From Fimbriiglobus sp. (GTDB lineage: Bacteria; Planctomycetota; Planctomycetia; Gemmatales; Gemmataceae): DNA of 36,308 nt. The translations under genes and the position numbers were made by a program. The stretch lies in assembly GCA_025362195.1 (NCBI GenBank), contig JANYHV010000008.1, forward strand, positions 1 through 36,308, given 5' to 3'. Below, in pieces: positions 9,420 through 16,926 of the stretch. The notes beneath the pieces are model-generated. The model was not told the origin of the DNA, ran no database searches, and saw only the letters and a list, made by a program, of their open reading frames with translations. Within the stretch, counting starts at the first letter, position 1; every line of letters begins with the position of its first letter.

Positions 9420-10382
9420 TTAATCCGCCTGGTACGTCTCCCCGCCGTTGCGGCTGACGAGGGCCGCCAGGATGCGGATGTCGGTGCTCGACCGCAGGAA
9501 GCGGACCGAGCCGTCGGCGATCAGGGCGTTCGCGCCGCCGGTGTGGAAGGCGTAAATCTGGCCGGTGCCGTCGGTCCCGTAGTAGGCGTCCGGGTAGCCG
9601 TTGAGGAGTTGGCCGTTGGTCGCGTTGATCGCGGCGGGGCCGGGATAGGTCGTGCCGTCGGCGGTCGAGCCGCGCAGGAGCGGAATCTCCGACGCCGGGC
9701 GGCACCACCCGCCGCCGTTGACGCGACTGACCCCCGCCGCCGTCGTCACGAGTTTGCCGTTGACGTAGCGGTTCGGCCGGCCGGCCGACTCGGTGAGTTG
9801 GATCGTGTTCGAGAGGCCGTCCGTGAAACTGGCGAAGTTCAACTTCACCGTCTTCGAGATCGCCCCGTTATCGACCTTGGCCGAGTTCGCGTCCACGAGG
9901 CCGAGCGTGAAGAGCTGCGGATCGACCCCGTAAATCCCGGCGTAATCGCCGTTCGCAACGATGTTCGTCCAGCCGGTGTCCGGGGCACCGTCCACGAGCG
10001 TGCCGTTCGGGGCCGACGGGCACTCGAAGGTCTTGATCCGCGTCGCCGTGATCGGTTGGAGGTGCCAGTTGATCGTCTGGTCGTAAGCGCGGAAGACGTT
10101 GTCCTGCTCGATGTACGGCAGCGTCAACGTCGCCCACCGGACGCGGACGGTGCTGGCCGCGGCCGGCCGCAGGTTGCTCGGCAGGCCGGCGTTCGGGTCG
10201 TGGTACGCGTGGAAGGCGATGCCGAACTGCTTCAAGTTGTTCGAGCAGCTCATGCGGGCAGCCGCCTCGCGGACCTTTTGCACGGCGGGCAACAACAGCC
10301 CGATCAAAATCGCAATGATGGCGATGACCACTAGGAGTTCGATCAGGGTGAAGCCGCGGCGGGGGAACGGGGAGCGTTTCAT
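9420..10382 (-). CDS. DUF1559 protein with prepilin-type N-terminal leader
   Basis: 320 residues. The start [20 protein letters not shown] is a type IV prepilin leader: basic residues, G|FTLIE cleavage/methylation site, then a hydrophobic helix. The following [20 protein letters not shown] is the hallmark opening of the DUF1559 (SBP_bac_10 type) domain, and the C-terminal end [19 protein letters not shown] is its usual close. DUF1559 proteins are greatly expanded in planctomycetes. They are probably exported and processed by a prepilin peptidase and assembled as pseudopilin-like envelope proteins. ATG 10382 has GGAGA upstream. It follows the small regulatory-like protein gene by 27 bases, a common pairing in these genomes, so the two form an operon. 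Confidence 0.93.
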   Translation of the reverse strand: MKRSPFPRRGFTLIELLVVIAIIAILIGLLLPAVQKVREAAARMSCSNNLKQFGIAFHAYHDPNAGLPSNLRPAAASTVRVRWATLTLPYIEQDNVFRAYDQTINWHLQPITATRIKTFECPSAPNGTLVDGAPDTGWTNIVANGDYAGIYGVDPQLFTLGLVDANSAKVDNGAISKTVKLNFASFTDGLSNTIQLTESAGRPNRYVNGKLVTTAAGVSRVNGGGWCRPASEIPLLRGSTADGTTYPGPAAINATNGQLLNGYPDAYYGTDGTGQIYAFHTGGANALIADGSVRFLRSSTDIRILAALVSRNGGETYQAD

Positions 10383-10409
10383 AGTCGATTCTCCGAGAAG
10401 GGTGCGAAA

Positions 10410-10832
10410 TTATCGTTTCAGGGCAAAGGGTTCAAGAGTGGTCGGGGCGGCAAGAACGTTGGCGGTCAAGTGCGAAGTTTCCGGACTGGCGAGTTTCGGG
10501 CTGAGGCGGTTCGCGGGCGGGTCGTCCGAGCGGGCACCGGCAAGCCAGAGTTCGACGGTCACCCGGTAACTGCCGGCCGGGGCACCGTCGTTGCCGTCGT
10601 AAGTCGTTAACGTGAAGCTGCCGTCGGCCCCGACTTTTCCGCGCGGCTTGACGGCGTCTTGCCCGCTCGCGCCGGTGGGGTGGAACACGACCGTCGCGTT
10701 CTCGGCCGGCTTGCCGTCAACCGTCACCTTGCCAGTGACCGCGAAGGTCGGCAGGCGGACCTTGTCTCCGCGACAGGCCAGCGGCATCAGCGCGAGACCG
10801 GCGACGAGCAGGGTAGCGAATCGGGGCGACAT
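10410..10832 (-). CDS. Small secreted carboxypeptidase-regulatory-like (transthyretin-like) protein
   Basis: 140 residues. MSPRFATLLVAGLALMPLAC is a signal sequence. The Cys20 could be lipidated, although the -3 residue is Pro and makes a poor lipobox. The mature domain reads FAVTGKVTVDGKPAENATVVFHPTG in part, the beta-sandwich pattern of carboxypeptidase regulatory-like/DUF4198-type proteins, and later AGSYRVTVELW. Such proteins commonly accompany DUF1559 genes in planctomycetes, as here. No enzymatic residues are evident; a structural or substrate-binding envelope role is likely. ATG 10832 has GGAG six bases upstream. Confidence 0.82.
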   Translation of the reverse strand: MSPRFATLLVAGLALMPLACRGDKVRLPTFAVTGKVTVDGKPAENATVVFHPTGASGQDAVKPRGKVGADGSFTLTTYDGNDGAPAGSYRVTVELWLAGARSDDPPANRLSPKLASPETSHLTANVLAAPTTLEPFALKR

Positions 10833-10872
10833 GGCATCTCCAACGGCGAGTCAGGGGAGTAACAGCACCATG

Positions 10873-10899
10873 TTTATCGTCGTAGAGAGGATTGGTCAA
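10873..10899 (-). promoter_or_regulatory. Candidate promoter for the regulatory-like/DUF1559 operon
   Basis: On the minus strand, TTGACC (10894-10899) is followed after 15 bases by GATAAA (10873-10878), 40 bases upstream of the ATG. The -35 matches five of six sigma-70 consensus bases and the -10 four of six, but the spacer is two bases short. The flanking region is unusually AT-rich for this genome, as promoters often are. Weak candidate. Confidence 0.3.
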
Positions 10900-10948
10900 C
10901 ACTAAATCCTGATAGGATAGATCGAATTGGTGATAATTTAACGCTAGA

Positions 10949-11010
10949 CGAGCCAGGAGCGTCAGCGACTGGAGGTTTTTCGACCTCCAGTCGCTGACGC
11001 TCTTGGCTCG
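10949..11010. repeat. Long inverted repeat (28-base arms), dispersed repeat family A
   Basis: Arms 10949-10976 and 10983-11010 pair over 28 bases with a single G/T wobble and a 6-base loop TTTTCG. Each arm contains GCGTCAGCGACTGGAGG. An outer pair TAACGC/GCGTTA (10939-10944, 11017-11022) runs into the stop codon of the glutamate-cysteine ligase gene. The hairpin could end transcription of that gene. One arm of the same family occurs again at 27995-28020, so this is a repeated genomic element rather than a simple terminator. Confidence 0.85.
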
Positions 11011-11019
11011 CCGGTGGCG

Positions 11020-12336
11020 TTAGTATTCGAGGGACGCGAGGATCGCGGCACGGCCGAAGTGTTCGACGTGCGGAGTCGGTTCGTGGCTCGCAACCTTATG
11101 CAGCGGCTCAAGATACGCAGCTTCTTGGTTCGCCAAACCTCGGGCGGCCAGGGTCAGTAACTCTCTCGCCCAGGTGCGAACGCTTCGGCCGGCGTAGGTG
11201 GCGTTCAAGCCGTGCCGACTGACGCTTTCGCAGATCGCGGGCAGGTCGTCCGGCGGGATGCTCCGGGCGATGTCGTCCGCGTGAGCCAGCGTGTCGGGGT
11301 CGTAAAGGAGGCCCTTCCAGAAGGCCGGGACGCCGAGGGCTAGCGCCGGCGGGGTGGCGTCCGCGCCGCGGACTTCGAGGAAGTTCTTGAGCCGCACGTC
11401 GGGGAAGACCGTCGTCAGGTGAAGTTCCCATTCGGCCGGCGTCGGGTAGCGGCCGTCGATGCCGTGCGTCAGGTAGTCGCGGAAGGTGCGGCCGTCGGCG
11501 GGCCGGTAATCGCCGTCGCGGAAGAGGAACAGCATCGGCACGTCGAGCAGGTAGTCGCGGTAACTCTCGAAGTCCAAGCCCTGGTCGAGCAGGGCGACGA
11601 GCGGGCCGGACCGGTCGGGGTCCATGCCCTGCCAGATGCGGCCGCGGTACGACGCGCAACCCGACGGCTCGCCGCGGACGTACTGACTATTCACGAGCAG
11701 GGCGTTGAAGAGCGGGCCGAGTTTCAGGGCGACGGTGAACTTGCGAACGGCGTCGGCCTCGTCGGCGTAGTCGAAAGCCGCCTGCGTGCTGGCGGTCCCC
11801 TTCATCATCGCCAGCGCCGTCGGCGACCGCGACGGCAGGTACTCCGCCATCACCGCGTGCCGGCGGCGCGGCCCGAGCGGGATGCTTTCGACGCGGGCGA
11901 ACGGCGTCACCCCGACGGCGACCCAGACGATTCGCGTCGGGTCCACGACCGCCCGGAGTTCGTCGCGGTGGCGGTACAGTTCGCGGGCCACGTCGTCGAG
12001 GTGTTCGACCGCCGGCGTCGAGAACTCGACCTGTCCGCCCGGTTCGAGCGAGACGACGCAGCCGGCGCGGCTCAGCGCCGTCAGGTGTTCGCCTTCGTGG
12101 TGCGGTTGCCAGCCGAAGCGCTTCGCCAGGCCGTGCAAAATGTCGCGGATGCCGCCCGGTTCGCCGTAGGTGATGGCGCGACCCGTGCCGCGGTCGAGGG
12201 CGAACTTCTCGAACTCGGCCCCGACCCGCCAGGCCGCCCGGGGTTTGCCGCCGGCGTGAAAGTAGTCGAGCGTGTCGGCCAAACAAACCGGCTCCGCGTC
12301 GGCCACGAAGGAGTCCGCGGCGAGGTGAACACTCAC
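11020..12336 (-). CDS. Glutamate-cysteine ligase, plant/alphaproteobacterial type (GCS2-like)
   Basis: 438 residues. ATP-dependent ligase that would join glutamate and cysteine into gamma-glutamylcysteine, the first step to glutathione. The family pattern is clear: VGAEFEKFALDRGTGRAI (about 38-55), the glycine-rich SLEPGGQVEFSTPAVE, RHAVMAEYLP, and TASTQAAFDYADEADAVRK. This is the plant/Agrobacterium-type GCL rather than E. coli GshA. EgtA of ergothioneine synthesis is a related alternative. No gshB is present in the window. The start is GTG 12336 with GAGAG upstream. The gene diverges from the membrane protein gene at 12471, and repeat family A begins immediately after its stop. Confidence 0.87.
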   Translation of the reverse strand: MSVHLAADSFVADAEPVCLADTLDYFHAGGKPRAAWRVGAEFEKFALDRGTGRAITYGEPGGIRDILHGLAKRFGWQPHHEGEHLTALSRAGCVVSLEPGGQVEFSTPAVEHLDDVARELYRHRDELRAVVDPTRIVWVAVGVTPFARVESIPLGPRRRHAVMAEYLPSRSPTALAMMKGTASTQAAFDYADEADAVRKFTVALKLGPLFNALLVNSQYVRGEPSGCASYRGRIWQGMDPDRSGPLVALLDQGLDFESYRDYLLDVPMLFLFRDGDYRPADGRTFRDYLTHGIDGRYPTPAEWELHLTTVFPDVRLKNFLEVRGADATPPALALGVPAFWKGLLYDPDTLAHADDIARSIPPDDLPAICESVSRHGLNATYAGRSVRTWARELLTLAARGLANQEAAYLEPLHKVASHEPTPHVEHFGRAAILASLEY

Positions 12337-12470
12337 GGGAAATTCTCTCAGACCGAAGCGGACGAAAACGGGTCACGGTAGTCGCGGGGAAGTGCCGATA
12401 CTTCACCATCTTGACCCGGAGAATCAAGAATAGCTCACGCTCCCAACCGCCGTACTATCGAGTGCTCAAA

Positions 12471-14159
12471 ATGACCCGGCTTGCGCGGGACTTCCGCGCC
12501 CACTGGAATGATCCCGCCCGGTGGACGGTCGGCGTCCGGGTCGCGCTGACGGTCGCGCTGTTCGCGTACGTCGTTCGGCACGGTCGGAACACGCCGGTGT
12601 GGGAGGAGTGGTACGACCTCGACGGGCTGTACGGCGTGACGAGTTCGCTCGATTGGGTCTTCGGCCGGCTCAACCAGCACCGCTACGTCCTCGGCCGCGG
12701 GGTCATGTACGGCGTGTTCCACGCGACCGCGGGCGATTTCCGGGCCGGCCTGGTCGTCAGCGTCGCGTTGCTGTCGGCCGCGACCGCGGTTCTCCTGCGC
12801 ACCCTCCGGCAACTACGCGGTCGGCCCCACGGCATCGATGTTGTCGTGCCGCTGCTGGTGATGAACCCCGGCGCGTCCGAAAACTTGTTGCTCGGCTACC
12901 AGCTACACTTCACGATCAACGTGCTGCTGATCGCCGTCTTCGTGCGGTGCGTCGCGTTCGCGGACGTGTGGCCGCCGCGGGCGACCGCCTGGCGCGTCGG
13001 CGTTTTGACGGCGTTACTGGCCCTGGGCGGCTGGGTCGGGCTGGCGTTCGTCCCGGGGGCGACCGCCTGGGTCGCCCTTCTGGTGTGCCGCGGCAGGTGG
13101 CGGGACGCCCCGGCGCTCGCGCTGCCCCTGTGCGCCTGCGTCTTCTTCGCATGGTCCTACGCCGAGTTGCAGCGCAACCCGATGCCCGGCGAGGTTCCGA
13201 ACGACGGGCCGACGATGGTGCGCGTCGTCGGGGAGTTCTTCTCGATGGCGCTGGGCAACCTCGGCCCGCGCTGGTGGCCGGTGTCGGGCGTGCTGGTCGT
13301 CGGCTTCACGGCGATCTTGGTCGCCACGCAACTCGCCGCGTTGGGCACGTCCCCCGGCCGTCGGGCCGTCGCGGTCGGGGGGTTGGCGGTCGTCCTGGCG
13401 CTCGCGCTGATGGCCTACGGCACCGGCAAGGCGCGGCCGGTCGGGTTCGCGGTCCGCAACGTCCCGCTACTCGCGTTCCTGCCAATTCTGGGCGTGATTC
13501 ACTGCGTCAAGTTCGTCGGGCCGGTCGGCCGCCGCACCGAGTTGGCCGGCACTGCGGCAGCGCTCGGCCTGGCCTCGATCGTCCACTACTGGGGCTGGGC
13601 CGACGGCGAGAAGGCGGGGAGGTTCCACCACACCAAGTTCGACATGTTCGCCGCCGACCGGGACGCCGGCCTGCCGCTCGAATTCCTCGTGTCGCGGCAC
13701 CAGATGTTCCCGTGTTCCCAGGTCCTCACCGGCACGCGGCTTTTGCGGTCGCGCGGCCACCCGTTCGCCCGCGACATCCCGGACGCGCCGGCGTACCGCG
13801 TCCAGCCACTCACCGTGCCGTCGCCCGCGCCGTCGGCCGTGCCCGGCGATCCGGCCGCGGAGTGGGTCGTCGGCGTGCCGCCCGTTTGGCGGGTCGCGCT
13901 TCCCTCGCGGTGCCTTGTGGCCGGGGTCCGGGTGACGTTTCGGTACCCGCGGGCCTGCGTGCGGATGCCGATCCAACTGGTGTGGCAGCGGCCCGACGGC
14001 ACGACCGGGGTCAGCGTGTGCGCGCCGTGGCTCACGCCCAACGACTGGACGCTCGACTTCTGGATCGACGAAGAATTGGGCGAGTTCTGGCTGCGGCCCC
14101 TCGACGAGGCGGACGCCTTCGAGGTGCTGTCAGTTGAGGCGCTGTTGCCCAAACCGTGA
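12471..14159 (+). CDS. Unrecognised multi-pass membrane protein
   Basis: 562 residues. I recognise no named family. The first two thirds hold about eight to ten hydrophobic segments, for example VGVRVALTVALFAYVV, LVVSVALLSAATAVLL, FTINVLLIAVFVRCVAF, VGVLTALLALGGWVGLAFV and AVGGLAVVLALALMAYG. The last 170 residues are soluble and beta-rich, likely extracytoplasmic. A conserved-looking NTPVWEEWYDL sits just after the first membrane segment, as the first loop does in many GT-C glycosyltransferase-like proteins, so a glycan-transfer role is possible but unproven. I start at ATG 12471 (GAG about ten bases upstream) rather than TTG 12411. The gene stands alone, convergent with the small ORF and fabH. 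Confidence 0.8.
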   Translation: MTRLARDFRAHWNDPARWTVGVRVALTVALFAYVVRHGRNTPVWEEWYDLDGLYGVTSSLDWVFGRLNQHRYVLGRGVMYGVFHATAGDFRAGLVVSVALLSAATAVLLRTLRQLRGRPHGIDVVVPLLVMNPGASENLLLGYQLHFTINVLLIAVFVRCVAFADVWPPRATAWRVGVLTALLALGGWVGLAFVPGATAWVALLVCRGRWRDAPALALPLCACVFFAWSYAELQRNPMPGEVPNDGPTMVRVVGEFFSMALGNLGPRWWPVSGVLVVGFTAILVATQLAALGTSPGRRAVAVGGLAVVLALALMAYGTGKARPVGFAVRNVPLLAFLPILGVIHCVKFVGPVGRRTELAGTAAALGLASIVHYWGWADGEKAGRFHHTKFDMFAADRDAGLPLEFLVSRHQMFPCSQVLTGTRLLRSRGHPFARDIPDAPAYRVQPLTVPSPAPSAVPGDPAAEWVVGVPPVWRVALPSRCLVAGVRVTFRYPRACVRMPIQLVWQRPDGTTGVSVCAPWLTPNDWTLDFWIDEELGEFWLRPLDEADAFEVLSVEALLPKP

Positions 14160-14164
14160 CGCCG

Positions 14165-14368
14165 TCACGCGGCGTCGCCGAAGCCGCGGAGGCGGGGCCG
14201 GTAGACGCCGTCGGAAGGCGGGTCTTCGCCGCGGAGCAAGAAGGTGTCGCCGTCCGCGTCGGCGATCGGGGACATCACCGGGAACGGCAGAGTCACTGGG
14301 AGCGTCGTCGTCTCGTCGAGGGGGACGCCCCACATCGCGGTCGCGTCGTCGAAGTCGTCGTCGGTCAT
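14165..14368 (-). CDS. Small acidic hypothetical protein (67 residues)
   Basis: Not a recognised family. The protein starts MTDDDFDDATAMWG and is rich in Asp, Glu and Pro, with no membrane segment or signal peptide. Evidence that it is real: an excellent ribosome binding site (CGGAGG, eight bases before ATG 14368) beside the fabH stop, a 14-base gap to that stop, and a frame that fills the space exactly up to the convergent gene ending at 14159. It is therefore likely translated from the fabH message. Function unknown. Confidence 0.65.
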   Translation of the reverse strand: MTDDDFDDATAMWGVPLDETTTLPVTLPFPVMSPIADADGDTFLLRGEDPPSDGVYRPRLRGFGDAA

Positions 14369-14382
14369 GGCCAAGTCCTCCG

Positions 14383-15435
14383 CTAGACGCGCATCACGGC
14401 CGTGCCCCAAGCCAGCCCGGCCCCGAAGCCGCTCATCACCGCGAGCATTCCCGGCTTCAGCTTGCCCTCGGCGTAGGCCTCGTCGAGCGCGATCGGGATC
14501 GACCCGCCGGAGGTGTTGCCGTACTTCTCGAGGTTGTTGAATACCTTGGTCCGCGGAATGTGCAAGACGTCTATGGCCGCGTTGATGATGCGGATGTTCG
14601 CCTGGTGCGGGATGTACAAATCGACATCGTTCGGCGTCAGCCCGGCGGCGGTCAGCACGTCCTGGATCGTGTCGCAGAGGATTTCGACGGCCCAGCGGAA
14701 GACGGCCCGGCCGTCCATGACCATGAAGTGCTTGCCGGACGCGATCAGTTCGGGCGTGACCGGCAGGCGGCTGCCGCAGGCGGGGCGTTCGAGCAGCGGC
14801 CCGCCGGACCCGTCGGACCCCATGCTGTACGCCAAAATCCCCCGGGCGTCCGTCCCGGTCGGGCCGGCCGGGGCGCGTTCGAGGATGACCGCGCCCGCGC
14901 CGTCGCCGAAGAGCGGGTACGTCTTGATGTCGTCGGGGTTGAGGATGCGACTGTTCGTGTCCCCGCCGATGACCAGGGCGCGGTCGCTGGCCCCGCTCAG
15001 GATGTACGTCGCGGCGGTGATGAGGGCGTACATGAACCCGGCGCACGCGGCTTCGACTTCGATGGCCGGGCCGACGATGCCGAGGCGGTCCTGGATCAGG
15101 CAGGCGGTCGAGGGGAACGACATGTCCGGGGTGAACGTGCCGACGACGAGCAAGTCGATGTCGGCGGCGGTCAGCCCGGACTTGGCGAAGCAGTCGTTGG
15201 CCGCCTCGACGCACAGGTCGGAGGTCGCCTGGTGGGGCTGGGCGTGCCGGCGTTCGAGGATGCCGGTCCGCTTGACGATCCAGTTCGAGTCGAACCCCAG
15301 GCGGGCGTGCAGGTGCTCGTTCGTGACGACGGAGTCCGGGACGTACTTGCCCGTGCCGACGATGCGAACCCCCATCAGCGAACGACACTTCGGGCGAGGC
15401 AGGGGCGGCCGGGTCGTCGTCGCGTCGTCGTTCAT
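14383..15435 (-). CDS. fabH: 3-oxoacyl-ACP synthase III (KAS III)
   Basis: Condenses acetyl-CoA (or a branched acyl-CoA) with malonyl-ACP to start fatty acid synthesis. The Cys-His-Asn triad is present: Cys131 in EVEAACAGFMYAL, His277 in YIPHQANIRII and Asn307 in NLEKYGNTSGGSIPIA. The C terminus GFGAGLAWGTAVMRV is typical. From ATG 15435 it is 350 residues. A second possible start, ATG 15375 (MGVRIVGTGKYVPD), coincides with the start of family similarity and would give 330 residues; neither has a good ribosome binding site, so the first 20 residues are uncertain. It is followed by the 67-residue ORF. No other fab or plsX gene is adjacent. Confidence 0.94.
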   Translation of the reverse strand: MNDDATTTRPPLPRPKCRSLMGVRIVGTGKYVPDSVVTNEHLHARLGFDSNWIVKRTGILERRHAQPHQATSDLCVEAANDCFAKSGLTAADIDLLVVGTFTPDMSFPSTACLIQDRLGIVGPAIEVEAACAGFMYALITAATYILSGASDRALVIGGDTNSRILNPDDIKTYPLFGDGAGAVILERAPAGPTGTDARGILAYSMGSDGSGGPLLERPACGSRLPVTPELIASGKHFMVMDGRAVFRWAVEILCDTIQDVLTAAGLTPNDVDLYIPHQANIRIINAAIDVLHIPRTKVFNNLEKYGNTSGGSIPIALDEAYAEGKLKPGMLAVMSGFGAGLAWGTAVMRV

Positions 15436-15518
15436 TCGTCGGTCGTCCACGGGGCGCGCACGGGTCAACTGGCAATATAGGGAACACCCCGGGGATGGCG
15501 TAACTCTTACGCCGGGCG

Positions 15519-16838
15519 TCACTCCAACCGCTGTTCCGTGCCGCACTGCAAGTAGGCCAGGTGCGCCAGGACCAGGTGCGCGGTCGCGTCGATCCGCAGG
15601 GTCCCGTCGGCCGGGGAAACGCGGACGCCGCCGACGACGTGCCGGGCGCGGAACGCCTTCTCGAAGTGGTCGGCCGTCTCGTCCGTGAACTGCAAGTTCC
15701 GCGCGAACGCCAGCCCCTCGACGGCGGCCGCGCGGTACTTGGTGAAGCGCGCCGCGTCCGGGACTTGCCGGGTCAGCCGGGCGGCGTGGCACAGGGAGAG
15801 GGCGCACGCCGCGGACTCGACCGTCGGCTCGGCGGTCGCGCCGGGACCGGACGTGAACCCGCCGGCCCAAACGGCCCGGCGCGGGTCGGCCCGCGTCACC
15901 TGGCAGGTGCCGAGCCAGTCGGCCGCGTCGAAGACCATGCCGACGACGCCCGGGTCCTTGTTCGCCAGCAGCGCGTAATCGACGAGCGCCGGCAGGGTCG
16001 TCGCCACGAGCATCGGGCGGGGGTGCGTCTTGAGCAACCGCGCCTGGTAGGCCATCGCCCTGGGGAAGAGTTCCCGCGTCTCGGCGTCCGGCCGGAGTCG
16101 CAGGCTCGCGCTCAGCGCCTGGAGGGCGTACCCGGGGTAGACGGCGGCCCCGACGGCGTCCGCCGCGTGCGGCTCGTCCGTGGCCGGTTCGTTGAATGCA
16201 ATCGCGCCGTTGGCCCGGACCTGCTTGCGGACGAACTTCATCAACGCATCGGCACTCTGCAGCAACTTCGCGTCCGGGTTGGGCAAGGCGTAGATCGCCA
16301 GGGCCGTCACGCTGGCGTAGCCGACGCGGTTGCACCGGTCATTGGCCGCCGTCGGCACCCGGCACGCCGGGTCGGCGTCGGGCTTGGTCCCGGCGAGCAG
16401 GGCCAGTACCGCGCCGTTGGCCCGCGCCGCGTACCGCTCGTCCCCGGTGAACTTGGCGGCCTCGCACAGGGCCAGCGTGGCCAGGGCCTGCCGAAAGTCG
16501 GCGTCGCTTTCGACCCACTGCCGCGTCGCCGGGTTCAAGCCCGGGAGGAACCGCCCGCCCGGCTGGTTCATGCGGTACAGCCAGTCGCCGCCGAACCGCA
16601 CGGCGTCGATCGCCTGCTCGGTCTCCGGCGGGAACGCGCCGCGGTCTTTCAGGAAGCGCTCAATTGGTGCGGCCGCGGCGACCTGATTGCCGCCGACCGG
16701 GGTCACGGGCACCGGGCCGGGGACTTGCCCGGTGATGCTCGCGGGCAGCGTCTTCGGCGGCGGGGCCGTCTGAGCGACGAGGGTGCCGACGCCGGCGGCC
16801 AACCCCAGGACGGCGACGAGGTGGTAACGACGCGGCAT
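15519..16838 (-). CDS. Secreted alpha-helical repeat protein of unknown function
   Basis: 439 residues. A signal peptide (MPRRYHLVAVLGLAAGVGTL) is followed by a Pro-rich linker and then repeated helical pairs such as DADFRQALATLALCEAAKFTGDERY and YASVTALAIYALPNPDAKLLQ in pieces. These suggest an alpha/alpha toroid, as in prenyltransferase/terpene-cyclase-like or glycan lyase folds, but I see no catalytic signature and do not assign one. ATG 16838 has AGGGAGG about nine bases upstream, better than the GTG or ATG further out. The neighbours are fabH (83 bases downstream) and the UvrC-like gene; a functional link is not evident. Confidence 0.75.
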   Translation of the reverse strand: MPRRYHLVAVLGLAAGVGTLVAQTAPPPKTLPASITGQVPGPVPVTPVGGNQVAAAAPIERFLKDRGAFPPETEQAIDAVRFGGDWLYRMNQPGGRFLPGLNPATRQWVESDADFRQALATLALCEAAKFTGDERYAARANGAVLALLAGTKPDADPACRVPTAANDRCNRVGYASVTALAIYALPNPDAKLLQSADALMKFVRKQVRANGAIAFNEPATDEPHAADAVGAAVYPGYALQALSASLRLRPDAETRELFPRAMAYQARLLKTHPRPMLVATTLPALVDYALLANKDPGVVGMVFDAADWLGTCQVTRADPRRAVWAGGFTSGPGATAEPTVESAACALSLCHAARLTRQVPDAARFTKYRAAAVEGLAFARNLQFTDETADHFEKAFRARHVVGGVRVSPADGTLRIDATAHLVLAHLAYLQCGTEQRLE

Positions 16839-16926
16839 GACCCGAGCCTCCCTGCTCACGGTAACGGTGCGAATCGCCCCAGCTTAAGGCGCACCCGACC
16901 CCCGCCGCAAGCCGAAGTTGTCGGCG

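Noticed and set aside
10939-11022. Family A repeat as only a standard terminator
   Set aside because: Arms are too long, there is no terminal U tract, and a solo arm occurs elsewhere; a terminator role is possible but not sufficient.
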